The translations under genes were made by a program, and so were the position numbers. Shown in pieces: positions 26,922 to 35,664 of a DNA stretch of 40,158 nucleotides. Location: the NCBI GenBank assembly GCA_963579625.1, contig CAUZHN010000019.1, positions 1 to 40,158 of the forward strand, read 5' to 3'. Below the pieces are notes generated by a model, which saw only the letters and a program-made list of their open reading frames with translations, was not told the DNA's origin and made no database searches. This DNA is from JAAXGI01 sp963579625 (GTDB lineage Bacteria > Gemmatimonadota > Gemmatimonadetes > Longimicrobiales > Gaopeijiaceae). Each line of letters starts with the position of its first letter. The stretch's first letter is position 1.

Positions 26922-27876
26922 CGAGAGCCAGCGAGCCTCCGACCTCGTGGTCCCGGAACTGTATCGAAGAGACTTCGCCGTAGTGATCCCCGCGTACAAC
27001 GAGTCACCCATGGTCGTGGACTTGCTGCGGGAACTCAGGGAGACCTTCGAGCGATATCACTTAGAGGGCGAGATTATCCTGGTGGACGATGGCTCCTCGG
27101 ACGGTACCGGAGAACTCGCGCGACTTGAGGCAGCAGATTGGGACAGATTTCGGGTCTTGGAGCACCGGACAAACCTGGGAAAGACGGAGGCAATCCTGAC
27201 CGCAGCCCGAGAGACCGACCGCTCGATCCTGGTGATCTTCGATGCGGACCTTCAGCACTCTCCGGAGGAGATCCCCCGATTCCTCTCGAAGCTTGCAGAG
27301 GGGTGGGATATCGTTTGCGGAAGAAAAGTTGGCGAATACGACAAGAAAGCTGTGTCATCGGCCTACAACAGGATGTCGCGCTACATGTTCAAGGTGCCGG
27401 TTTCCGACATGAACTCGATGAAAGGTTTTCGAGCTTCTATCCTGGAAGAGCTACGGCTCCGCCATAACTGGCATCGATTCTTCGTCGTTCTGGCTCACGC
27501 GCGGGGACACTCTGTGACCGAACTGGACATCACTCTATACCCACGTCGAGCCGGGCAATCGAAGTACTCAGGTGCATGGCGCGTGGTCGGGGGAGTCGCG
27601 GATCTGCTCTCGGTCTGGTTCTTGACCATCTTCTCGAGGAAACCACTCCTCCTCTTCGGCACCTTCGGTGTCGCTCTGGTAGGGCTAGGATTTGTGGTGG
27701 GGGTCGTATCGATCTACATGCGATTTGTGCATGGCCTAGGATTTCGGCCGCTTTTGGACCTAGTGGTTCTACTAGAGACCGTCGGGTTCACGGTCTTCGG
27801 TTTCGGGCTGCTAGCTGAAATGGTCGCGGAACTCCGAGAGGAGGTGGACGCTCTCGTGCGAAACGCACGGCGATGA
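26914..27876 (+). CDS. Membrane family 2 glycosyltransferase (CsbB/GtrB-like polyprenyl-phosphate sugar synthase)
   Basis: 320 residues from GTG 26914 (8 bp inside rpoN; GTG 26947 is an alternative). The GT-A domain has FAVVIPAYNES, VDDGSSDGTG and the metal-binding FDADLQHSPEE. A PRRAGQSKYSG segment typical of dolichol-phosphate-sugar synthases follows. Two hydrophobic segments lie near the C-terminus (~247-270 and ~282-305). This build matches CsbB/GtrB/ArnC enzymes, which put a sugar on undecaprenyl phosphate at the cytoplasmic face. The sugar cannot be read from sequence. It overlaps wecB by 4 bp. Confidence 0.85.
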   Translation: MSNESQRASDLVVPELYRRDFAVVIPAYNESPMVVDLLRELRETFERYHLEGEIILVDDGSSDGTGELARLEAADWDRFRVLEHRTNLGKTEAILTAARETDRSILVIFDADLQHSPEEIPRFLSKLAEGWDIVCGRKVGEYDKKAVSSAYNRMSRYMFKVPVSDMNSMKGFRASILEELRLRHNWHRFFVVLAHARGHSVTELDITLYPRRAGQSKYSGAWRVVGGVADLLSVWFLTIFSRKPLLLFGTFGVALVGLGFVVGVVSIYMRFVHGLGFRPLLDLVVLLETVGFTVFGFGLLAEMVAELREEVDALVRNARR

Positions 27877-29030
27877 TGGAAGACGGGACCCTCGGACGAG
27901 TTCTAGCGGTTGTTGGGACACGGCCCGAGGCCATAAAGATGGCTCCGGTGTTAGATGCCCTGGAGGATCGGCGGAGCCGCGTAGAGACTCGGCTGGCGTT
28001 GACTGGACAGCACGACGAGTTGGTTGACGAGGCTCTGGCTACGTTCCGACTGGAACCCGATTGGGATCTCGGGATCATGAGAGAGGGACAGTCGCTCACC
28101 GAGGTAGGAAAAGAGTGCCTCGGTGCTGTCAGCCAGATTCTCGAGGAGTGGCGACCCGATATCGTTCTCGTGCAGGGGGACACGGCTTCCGTCTTCTTCG
28201 GGACGCTAGCCGCTTACCTCCACCGGATCCCAGCGGGGCATATTGAGGCGGGCCTCCGCACCGGTGATTTGCAAAGCCCCTTCCCAGAAGAAGGATTTCG
28301 TCGTCTCGCTGGGGTCCTTGTAGATCTGCACTTCGCCCCGACTCCCCACGCACGAGAGAACCTGCTGAGAGAGGGAGTTGCGGATGAGCGTATCCATGTA
28401 ACGGGGAACACGGTAGTCGATGCACTCCAGGCTGTTGCCGACCAGGCGAGGGATCCCGAGTCCCCAATTCTACGAAGGCTCGTGGGCCCGGATGGGCCAC
28501 CGTTCATTCTTCTCACCGCTCACCGTCGCGAGTCGTTTGGTCGTCCGCTCGAGAGGGTCTTCAACGCGGTGCTGGAGCTCCTGCGCCAGGAGGAGAAAGT
28601 CGAGATAGCCTACCCGGTACACCCCAATCCGGAGGTCATGGAACCTGCTCGGCGGATTCTCGGTGATCACCCTAGGATCCATCTTCTTTCCCCTCTGGCG
28701 TACCCGGATTTCGTTACCGCTCTTGCCGCTGCGACCTGCGTGCTTACGGATTCCGGTGGGGTCCAGGAGGAGGCACCGACCTTTGGGACGCCCGTTCTTG
28801 TCCTTCGAGAGATGAGCGAACGGCCCGAGGGGATCAAGGCCGGCGTCGCACGTCTGGTCGGCACAGACCCTGACCGAATTGTTGAGGGAGCCCGCGCGCT
28901 CATTGGGAGAGCGCCAGAGAAGCAGCGAACGCGCTCTCCGAATCCCTACGGAGACGGACGAGCGGGCCAGAGGATTGCGGCTCTAGTCGAGGCGTTTCTG
29001 AGAGCCGGCTCTCAGGCGACAAAGGTATAA
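27873..29030 (+). CDS. wecB: UDP-N-acetylglucosamine 2-epimerase (non-hydrolysing)
   Basis: Interconverts UDP-GlcNAc and UDP-ManNAc for surface glycans. 385 residues, GT-B-like fold. Motifs are GTRPEAIKMAPV, GQHDELVDEAL, VLVQGDTAS, GHIEAGLRTGD, FPEEGFRRL, VTGNTVVDAL, LTAHRRESFG and DSGGVQEEAP. No wecC dehydrogenase is in the window, so UDP-ManNAc itself is the likely product used here. ATGA overlap with the previous gene and a 3-bp gap to the next place it in the glycan operon. Confidence 0.94.
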   Translation: MMEDGTLGRVLAVVGTRPEAIKMAPVLDALEDRRSRVETRLALTGQHDELVDEALATFRLEPDWDLGIMREGQSLTEVGKECLGAVSQILEEWRPDIVLVQGDTASVFFGTLAAYLHRIPAGHIEAGLRTGDLQSPFPEEGFRRLAGVLVDLHFAPTPHARENLLREGVADERIHVTGNTVVDALQAVADQARDPESPILRRLVGPDGPPFILLTAHRRESFGRPLERVFNAVLELLRQEEKVEIAYPVHPNPEVMEPARRILGDHPRIHLLSPLAYPDFVTALAAATCVLTDSGGVQEEAPTFGTPVLVLREMSERPEGIKAGVARLVGTDPDRIVEGARALIGRAPEKQRTRSPNPYGDGRAGQRIAALVEAFLRAGSQATKV

Positions 29031-29033
29031 GGT

Positions 29034-30176
29034 ATGAGGATCCTCTTACATTGCATCTATTATCCACCTGAGGTTGGGGGGCTCGAAAGCCACGTCTCCG
29101 GGCTGGCTACGGGGTTGGTGAGACGAGGGCTGGAGGTCAGAGTGGTGACGTCCAGATCTCTTCCCGGCCTGCCTTGGGAGGAGGAAATCGAGGGTGTTCG
29201 TGTGAAGCGAACATGGTTGCCCTCCCGCTCCGCAATGGGTTGGGCAGCGCACGCGCTGACTTCCCTGCCGGTGACCCGCAGCTGGGGGCAATGGGCGGAT
29301 CTCATCCATGCCCAGTCATTCGCTTCGGTTCTCCCGGCCGGGTGGGTGGCAAGAATGGCCGGTCGGCCCTGGATCGCATCCTTTCACACATCCCATTTTC
29401 TGGCACGAGCCCGGAGCCAGATATGGTCTCCTATCCTCGGACACCTGGTCCGCTCGCCCGATCATGCCCTGGCTGCTTCCGCAGAGATTGCAAAGGTAGC
29501 AACGAGAATAGCGAAGGGCAGGTATGTGGAAGCCGTCACAAACGGAGTCGACACCGATCGATTTCGGCGTCGGGAGTGGCAAAATCCGGAGCGGGGTACT
29601 TCCCGGACGATCCTCGTCCCCAGACGACTCTTCCGAAAGAACGGGGTGGAGTTTCTCGTCCGAGCCCTTCCGGAGATTCGCTCCGAAATTCCGGGCGTAA
29701 GGGTCTTGGTTATTGGAGACGGACCGGAGCGGCCGCGGCTGGAGGCCCTCGCGGCCAAGCTAGGTGTGGATGACTCGATCCAGTTTCTTGGTTTCAGACC
29801 TCATGGAGAGATGCCGGCCCTTCTCTCGTCGGGTGATATTGCTGTGTTCCCGTCTCTGATGGAAGCGACTTCCATAGCTGCTCTCGAGGCCATGTCCTGT
29901 GGACTTCCAGTAGTCGCAAGCTCAGTCGGCGGCCTCCCCGAAATCGTGGATTCGGAAGTTGGAGCTCTCGTCCCACCGAGAGACCCTGCGGCTCTCGCCC
30001 GTGCTGTAGTGCAGCTGTTCTCAGATGAGTGCTTCCGTGAAAAGGGTTGTCGTGCCCGCGAGCGCGTAGTTGCGCGGTGGAGCAATGAACGCCTCGTCGA
30101 CCGACATCTCGAGATCTATCACGACCTTATCCAAGGTCGGGCTGTTAAGGAGCCATCAGCCGCAGGCGGAAGCTGA
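29034..30176 (+). CDS. Family 4 glycosyltransferase
   Basis: 380-residue GT-B enzyme. The N-terminal acceptor domain begins MRILLHCIYYPPEVGGLESH. The C-terminal donor domain has NGVDTDRFR, VPRRLFRKNGVEFL and the GT4 E-x7-E-type signature EATSIAALEAMSCGLPVVAS. Such enzymes use nucleotide sugars at the cytoplasmic face; WecB next door suggests UDP-GlcNAc or UDP-ManNAc as a candidate donor, which is inference. It overlaps the YfhO-like gene by 1 bp. Confidence 0.9.
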   Translation: MRILLHCIYYPPEVGGLESHVSGLATGLVRRGLEVRVVTSRSLPGLPWEEEIEGVRVKRTWLPSRSAMGWAAHALTSLPVTRSWGQWADLIHAQSFASVLPAGWVARMAGRPWIASFHTSHFLARARSQIWSPILGHLVRSPDHALAASAEIAKVATRIAKGRYVEAVTNGVDTDRFRRREWQNPERGTSRTILVPRRLFRKNGVEFLVRALPEIRSEIPGVRVLVIGDGPERPRLEALAAKLGVDDSIQFLGFRPHGEMPALLSSGDIAVFPSLMEATSIAALEAMSCGLPVVASSVGGLPEIVDSEVGALVPPRDPAALARAVVQLFSDECFREKGCRARERVVARWSNERLVDRHLEIYHDLIQGRAVKEPSAAGGS

Positions 30177-32653
30177 TGGAGCTGCGCGGGCATCGGGACG
30201 TCAAGCAGCCCCTAAATCACTTCCCGGGGTGGATTGCTCCCCTTCTATTTGCCTCAGTTACCGTAGTGCTCTTCCGTGATTTCATCTTTTCGGACCGAAT
30301 GCTCGTAGGCCAGGATACATTCTCCCTCGGGTACGTTGCTCGGGCTTTCTTTGCGGACGCACTTCGGACGACTGGATTTCCACTCTGGAATCCGCAGATC
30401 CTTGGAGGAACACCATTCTTAGAGTCCCTCGCGGGGGGGGACTCTCTCTATCCGCCATCCCTCCTGCTCCTGTTCCTCACAGAGACTTACCGGGCCCTGG
30501 GCTGGAAGCTCATTCTCCACGTCTTCCTTGCCGGGTGCTTCATGTACCTTTGGATCCGCGTGTTAGGAGGATCTAGGGGGGCTGCCCTGCTAAGTGGACT
30601 CATCTACCTCCTTGGTCCGTATATGGTCTCGTTGGTCTACCCGGGGCACGATGGCAAACTATTCGTTACCGCACTCACCCCACTCCTGTTCGCGACAGCG
30701 GAGTGGATGATGTCCCGGAGAGACCTTGTTCCTGCCGCAGCATTGGGTACGGTGGTGGCCCTCGTTATCCTCACGACCCACTTCCAGATGGCATATTTCC
30801 TGTTTGGAGCGGTCGGTTTGTACATGGTGTTTCGATGTGTGCAGCTCGCGAGGGGAGGAGAGGGGACTCGGGTGGCCGTGCGCCGTTTCGCGCTGTTCCT
30901 CAGCTTCAGCGTGCTTGGAGCAGGAGCCGCTGGGGTCCAGCTGATCCCTGCCGTAGGCTACGTAACAGAGTTTTCTCGACGCACCATGACGACGAATGCT
31001 TCAGAGGAGGGTGAGGCGCTCGCTTACTCCTCGTCTTGGTCGCTGCACCCCGAGGAAATTGTCAGTCTGGTGGTACCCGAATTTGTCGGTAACGACGCGG
31101 GGGGAGCGGATTGGGCTTCGGCCACGTACTGGGGGCGGAATGTCTTCAAGTCTAACCACGAGTATCTGGGGATCGTTGCGCTCCTTCTCGCCATGGTCTC
31201 CTTCATGGGAGGTGTGAGGGAGGGGCTCCGGTGGTTCTTGGTCACGCTTGGATCCGTAGCGTTGCTCTTCGCTCTTGGGGTCCATACCCCGGTCTGGAGG
31301 ATCTTCTACGATCTCCTTCCGGGCATTTCCCTCTTCCGGGCTCCCTCCATGGCGATATTCCTTACGGGGTTCTCAGTCGCCACTTTGGCGGCCCTCGGGG
31401 TAGACTCCGGTGTCCGATTGATCTCCCGGGGAAACGGGCCCTCGATTGTGCGAACACTCTCCGTGCCCTTTGCTGTGCTTTCCTTAGGGTGGCTTTTAGC
31501 CCGGACAGGAGTGCTACAGAGCGTTTGGCTCAACGTGCGATCTTCGGGTCTCACAGAATCGGAAGCGGTAGCCCTCGAGACAGCGCTGCCTCACATAACA
31601 CACGGGTTTCTGATCGCTACGTTCCTTGCGGGTTTGACGTGCTCCGTGTGGTGGGCAATGGGTAAAAAGGTGCTGAACGCGTCCATCGGCGTTGGCTTGT
31701 TTGCGCTTCTGATCATCGCGGATGAGAGCCGGATAGCTAACGCATTCATCCAGACGATCGAGTACGATGCTTTTTGGACGCCGGACGGAAACGCCCAATT
31801 CCTGATTGACCAAGCGGAAAGGGAAGATCCGTTCCGGGTTCTATCTATGGTGAGAGGTGGACAGGATGTAGTTCCAGGAATCCACGGACTCGATCTGGTG
31901 GCGGGACATCATCCAAATGATTTCGGTCGATATCGGGAGCTGATCGGAATGGCCGGGAGTGGATTGCCCGAAAACCTGTCCCCCCCGTTTCATCCGAACG
32001 TCATGAGAATGCTCAACGTTCGCTACATCTTGTGGCCGGATATGGAATACGGTCCCCTCGATCAGTTTGTTTCCTCAGGTCGACTAGACCCTCCGGTTAG
32101 CCAACTCCAGTTCGCTGATGGTCGGATCTTCAGCTCTGTGTATGCCTATCCCGGGCTGCCAAGAGCTCGAGTGGTCGGTGAGGCGCTCATTGTCCCTGAG
32201 GAGCGGGTGATCGAGGTCATTCTAGATGTTTCCGCCTTTGATCCAGCCACGCAGGCGGTCCTGACTGAATCTCCTCCGATCGAACTGGCTGGACCGGAGG
32301 TGGATGGTACGGTGACTTGGGTTGAGAGCACCCCCAATCGACTAGTGTTCGACGTGGAGGCGTCGGGAGCCGCACTGGTCGTGGTGTCCGATAATTGGTT
32401 TCCGGCGTGGAAGGCATTGGTCGATGGGGATGAATCGCCGGTGTTGAGGGCCGATCACACCCTCCGTGCGGTCGCGGTTCCAGCAGGCCGTCATCGAGTG
32501 GAGTTCCGATATGAATCTCAGCTGCTCAGGGGCAGCCTGGCGGCGAGCATCGCGTGCACATTGCTTCTTGCTGGTGCCGCCGGAGTGAGAACTATTAGGG
32601 CTCCACGTTGGCGGAACGAAAATTCGCCTGAGCGAAAGGCTGACAATTCATGA
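30176..32653 (+). CDS. YfhO-like GT-C membrane glycosyltransferase
   Basis: 825 residues. The first ~520 residues carry about a dozen hydrophobic segments, starting with one near 18-40 and a periplasmic loop with GQDTFSLGY and FPLWNPQILGGTPFLES. The acidic first loop of GT-C enzymes is present. A soluble C-terminal part follows, beta-rich at ~640-790 (VVVSDNWFPAWKALVDG), with a last hydrophobic helix near 793-812. Length and layout match the YfhO family (COG4485). In Bacillus and Listeria these enzymes move a sugar from undecaprenyl phosphate to teichoic acids outside the membrane. The acceptor here is unknown. ATGA overlap with the next gene. Confidence 0.82.
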   Translation: MELRGHRDVKQPLNHFPGWIAPLLFASVTVVLFRDFIFSDRMLVGQDTFSLGYVARAFFADALRTTGFPLWNPQILGGTPFLESLAGGDSLYPPSLLLLFLTETYRALGWKLILHVFLAGCFMYLWIRVLGGSRGAALLSGLIYLLGPYMVSLVYPGHDGKLFVTALTPLLFATAEWMMSRRDLVPAAALGTVVALVILTTHFQMAYFLFGAVGLYMVFRCVQLARGGEGTRVAVRRFALFLSFSVLGAGAAGVQLIPAVGYVTEFSRRTMTTNASEEGEALAYSSSWSLHPEEIVSLVVPEFVGNDAGGADWASATYWGRNVFKSNHEYLGIVALLLAMVSFMGGVREGLRWFLVTLGSVALLFALGVHTPVWRIFYDLLPGISLFRAPSMAIFLTGFSVATLAALGVDSGVRLISRGNGPSIVRTLSVPFAVLSLGWLLARTGVLQSVWLNVRSSGLTESEAVALETALPHITHGFLIATFLAGLTCSVWWAMGKKVLNASIGVGLFALLIIADESRIANAFIQTIEYDAFWTPDGNAQFLIDQAEREDPFRVLSMVRGGQDVVPGIHGLDLVAGHHPNDFGRYRELIGMAGSGLPENLSPPFHPNVMRMLNVRYILWPDMEYGPLDQFVSSGRLDPPVSQLQFADGRIFSSVYAYPGLPRARVVGEALIVPEERVIEVILDVSAFDPATQAVLTESPPIELAGPEVDGTVTWVESTPNRLVFDVEASGAALVVVSDNWFPAWKALVDGDESPVLRADHTLRAVAVPAGRHRVEFRYESQLLRGSLAASIACTLLLAGAAGVRTIRAPRWRNENSPERKADNS

Positions 32654-33618
32654 TCTTGGGCAGGGGATCAAGGCCGTGGCTCCGACGGTTTCTCCAGATG
32701 GCCCTCACGGTGGCCGTGACCTGGCTCGTTGTGAACCGGGTTGGAGTCACGCTGGACGACGTTTTGTCAATCCAGCCAGCCGTGCCGAATCCCTCCACAC
32801 TTCTTCTTACGAGTTCGGCAGTCCTTCTCCTGTCGGGTTTCATTGCGTCAGCCTGGTTGTGGGGCCACATGGTGCTAGAGCTTGGGGGTCAGGCTCTAGG
32901 ACTGATTAGCGCGACGCGAATCGTATTCTCGGCAAACTTGGGACGTTACCTTCCGGGAAAACTCTGGCAGATTGCGGGACTCGCCGTCCTCTCGGGAAGG
33001 GGTGGGGTGAGTCGGACGGTGGCGGCAACAGCGGGGATCCTCGGGCAGGCTTTCGCGCTTGCTGCCGTGGGAGTGTTCGCAGCACCCGTCCTAATGGGAG
33101 CTGGCCGTAACGAACTGGAGGGCGGAGTTGCTGTGCTTGCCGCTCTCTTCCTATTCGTTGTTTTGGCCAGCATCCCAGGAGTGCTTGGCTCCTTCGTTAG
33201 TCTCGCGTTTCGGATCACCCGGATGTCTCTGGATCAGCAGCTTGAAGTAGGCTGCCTCTTCGGACTTCGGTGGCTCGGGTGGCACCTCCTCAACTGGACG
33301 ATCTATGGGATCTCCTTCGGCCTCTTCGTGCATGGCTTGGGGTTCCCGGTCGGCTGGCTCACACTTGTGAGCTCGTTCGCCGCGGCCTATCTGCTGGGGT
33401 ATCTAGCAGTTTTCACGCCCGCTGGGCTGGGGGTGAGAGAGGGATTCCTCATCGTGTTCCTTCGACCTGATCTCGCCGGTGCCGCGGTGGGTGTCGCCCT
33501 TCTCACGCGCCTTTGGATGACCATCGTGGAGCTTCTTCCCGCGGGAGGATTCGCTCTTTGGGAGATCGTTCGTACCCGCCAGCGGCACGAGATTGGGTCG
33601 AGATCAGGGAAGCTATGA
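32650..33618 (+). CDS. LPG-synthase transmembrane / AglD-like (UPF0104) membrane protein
   Basis: 322 residues with about eight hydrophobic segments and the hallmark ANLGRYLPGKLWQIAGLAVL (~98-117), typical of the lysylphosphatidylglycerol synthase transmembrane family. These proteins occur beside polyprenyl-phosphate glycosyltransferases and have been proposed as lipid flippases. No aminoacyl-transferase domain is attached. It overlaps YfhO upstream and a DPM1-like gene downstream by 4 bp each. I infer, without direct proof, that it could move a polyprenyl-phosphate sugar across the membrane. Confidence 0.82.
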   Translation: MILGRGSRPWLRRFLQMALTVAVTWLVVNRVGVTLDDVLSIQPAVPNPSTLLLTSSAVLLLSGFIASAWLWGHMVLELGGQALGLISATRIVFSANLGRYLPGKLWQIAGLAVLSGRGGVSRTVAATAGILGQAFALAAVGVFAAPVLMGAGRNELEGGVAVLAALFLFVVLASIPGVLGSFVSLAFRITRMSLDQQLEVGCLFGLRWLGWHLLNWTIYGISFGLFVHGLGFPVGWLTLVSSFAAAYLLGYLAVFTPAGLGVREGFLIVFLRPDLAGAAVGVALLTRLWMTIVELLPAGGFALWEIVRTRQRHEIGSRSGKL

Positions 33619-34358
33619 GCGCGGGAGATCGTAGCCGGACTCTGGTCATCGTTCCGACCTTCGATGAGCGTGATAACATCCTGAAGCTCACACCGATGAT
33701 TCTGGATGAGTCACCGGACCTCGATGTCCTCGTAGTTGACGACGCCTCTCCGGACGGGACCGGTCAGATAGCAGAGGAGTTAGCCGAGCGCTTTCCGGAG
33801 CGGGTACACGTGATTCATCGAGCGGGGAAGGGGGGGCTGGGACCAGCGTATCTGGAGGGGTTTCGGTGGGCTCTTGCTCGGCCTTATGAGAGGATTTGTG
33901 AGATGGACGCCGACCTGTCGCATCCCCCTTCTATGCTCCTCGATCTGATTCAGATTTCGAAAAAAGAGGGGGTCGATTTTGTAGTGGGATCTCGATATGT
34001 GGGCGGACGGCTGACCGTGGTCAATTGGCCGATCGGACGGCTCCTCATCTCGCTTTTTGGAAGTGTTTACGCCCGTATCATCACCGGTCTTCCCGCGTCC
34101 GATGCGACTGGAGGATTCAACCTCTTCAATCGAAGAGTATTGGAGGCGTTGGACCTGACTCACATAGAGTCTAATGGATATACATTCCAGATCGAGTTAA
34201 AGTTACGAGCGTGGCGGAAAGGGTTCAGATTCGTAGAGGTGCCGATCATTTTCACGGAGCGGGATTCCGGAATCTCGAAAATGTCCAAGAGGATAGTGCT
34301 CGAGGCGGTATGGAAAGTCTGGAAACTCCGGTTCCTTCATCTGTTGGGTCGGCTCTGA
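33615..34358 (+). CDS. Polyprenol-phosphate mannose synthase-like family 2 glycosyltransferase
   Basis: 247 residues of GT-A fold without membrane segments, like soluble DPM1. Motifs are LVIVPTFDERDNI near the start, VDDASPDGTGQIAEEL, the metal-binding EMDADLSHPPSML, VVGSRYVGG and SDATGGFNLFNRRVLEAL. The start is ATG 33615, overlapping the previous gene by 4 bp; the open frame upstream is a shadow. It would make a polyprenyl-phosphate hexose, probably mannose from GDP-mannose, consistent with a phosphomannomutase-like gene at the window's edge. Confidence 0.88.
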   Translation: MSAGDRSRTLVIVPTFDERDNILKLTPMILDESPDLDVLVVDDASPDGTGQIAEELAERFPERVHVIHRAGKGGLGPAYLEGFRWALARPYERICEMDADLSHPPSMLLDLIQISKKEGVDFVVGSRYVGGRLTVVNWPIGRLLISLFGSVYARIITGLPASDATGGFNLFNRRVLEALDLTHIESNGYTFQIELKLRAWRKGFRFVEVPIIFTERDSGISKMSKRIVLEAVWKVWKLRFLHLLGRL

Positions 34359-34366
34359 GGAGGAAG

Positions 34367-34957
34367 ATGTCACTCACGGACCTGATATACCGTTGTGCGT
34401 TCTGTGGGACAGATACGATGCGAGGGAAGGGGGAAGAGGCTCACTGTCCGGGCTGTGAGCGCGTTTACCAACTGGCCAGCAGAGGCGATGGCCTTCGAGT
34501 CAGTGGGCAAGATGGGTCAGACCTTCAGATTGGGGTGGGCGCTCTTCTCGACCGGATGGCTTCCCTGGGAGAGGACGGGGCCGTCCTTGAATCCTCCGTA
34601 CTTGCCAGGTTTGCATACCGTGAGCGGCCGGTATGGTATAGGGATGCCCTTATCGGTTTCTTTGAGGAGTGGGGGCCCAGTAGGCCAGGTGAGCTGAGAT
34701 TGGACGATCGGACCGTTCAGTTTACTGAGCCGAGTGGAGAACTGCACCAGTGGTCCCTCCTAGATCTGAGAGCGGTCCAGACCGCGTCGGCAGCCGTTCA
34801 GATCTCCGCACTAGGCGGGGAACTCGTATCCTTCCGGATTCTCAATGGTTCCCCGCGGCGATGGGAGAAGGCCTTCAGAGCGAGGCTGCGTCGCGTTTGG
34901 CGGGACAGGGGCAAAGGAGAGATTTGCGAGTTCCAGCCTCGGATCCGGACTCGGTAG
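34367..34957 (+). CDS. Uncharacterised zinc-ribbon protein
   Basis: 196 residues from ATG 34367, with AGGAGG directly upstream and 8 bp after the previous stop. The N-terminus has two cysteine pairs, CAFC and CPGC (about 10-13 and 27-30), a treble-clef or ribbon-like metal site. The rest has no membrane segment and seems alpha/beta, with a basic C-terminus (WEKAFRARLRRVWRDRGKG). I do not recognise a family. The middle (~120-170) reads like a small beta-barrel (RLDDRTVQFTEPSGELHQW, GGELVSFRILNG) and might be PH-like. Its place inside the glycan/lipid run points to that pathway, but no function can be given. Confidence 0.75.
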   Translation: MSLTDLIYRCAFCGTDTMRGKGEEAHCPGCERVYQLASRGDGLRVSGQDGSDLQIGVGALLDRMASLGEDGAVLESSVLARFAYRERPVWYRDALIGFFEEWGPSRPGELRLDDRTVQFTEPSGELHQWSLLDLRAVQTASAAVQISALGGELVSFRILNGSPRRWEKAFRARLRRVWRDRGKGEICEFQPRIRTR

Positions 34958-34977
34958 AGCCCGGTTTGAGAGAGGCG

Positions 34978-35664
34978 GTGACGATCTGGTATCGGGTGGG
35001 GAGGGTGCTCGTCCGCTGGGCGGTTGCAAGTATCGTTCGTTCGAAGTTTCAGGGACTAGAACACCTCCCACAGGCGGGGCCGTGCATCCTGGTTCCGAAC
35101 CATCAGAGCGTGCTGGATCCACTTATCCTTCAGGGTGGTCTGCCAAGGGCGGTGGATTCCATGACGAAGAGCACCCAATTCGCGCGGGGGTTCTTCCGAT
35201 GGATTCTTCCAAGATTTCATGCCTTTCCGGTCCGAAGATATCAGGTGGATCCACAGTCCGTGAGGGTACTCTTTCGGCGGCTGGAGGAGGGTAGGGTCGT
35301 CTGCGTCTACCCGGAGGGAGAAAGGAGTTGGGACGGAAGGCTGCAGCCGTTTCGTAGAGGGACCCTGCGCGTGCTTCTCAGGGCAGGTGTTCCAGTGATT
35401 CCAGTAGGAATTGATGGAACGTTCCGGGTTTGGCCTCGGTGGGCTTCACGACCACGACGAGGGTTCACCGCCTACATTCGGATCGGAGAGCCGCTTTCCT
35501 TCGGTGACCTGAGGAATCGGCAGGATCGAGAGGCGGCCCTTCCGCATATCGAACGGGTTCTGCGGGAGGCTCTTCTCGATCTGTCGGGGGAGTCAAGACG
35601 GACCAGGGAGCCTCTCCACGGACTCGATAAAGAGATCCAGGAGTCTGGCCCTGAGGCCCATTGA
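34978..35664 (+). CDS. PlsC-like 1-acylglycerol-3-phosphate acyltransferase
   Basis: Lysophospholipid acyltransferase family, about 228 residues. The HX4D motif is PNHQSVLD. The second conserved block is YPEGERSWDG, followed by FRRGTLRVLLRAGVPVIPVGI, all in the normal order. The start is not certain. GTG 34978 (after AGAGAGG) fits the family start, TTG 34966 is possible, and the frame is open further upstream within the previous gene. It may make phosphatidic acid or acylate a glycolipid made by its neighbours. It overlaps the methyltransferase by 1 bp. Confidence 0.88.
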   Translation: MTIWYRVGRVLVRWAVASIVRSKFQGLEHLPQAGPCILVPNHQSVLDPLILQGGLPRAVDSMTKSTQFARGFFRWILPRFHAFPVRRYQVDPQSVRVLFRRLEEGRVVCVYPEGERSWDGRLQPFRRGTLRVLLRAGVPVIPVGIDGTFRVWPRWASRPRRGFTAYIRIGEPLSFGDLRNRQDREAALPHIERVLREALLDLSGESRRTREPLHGLDKEIQESGPEAH

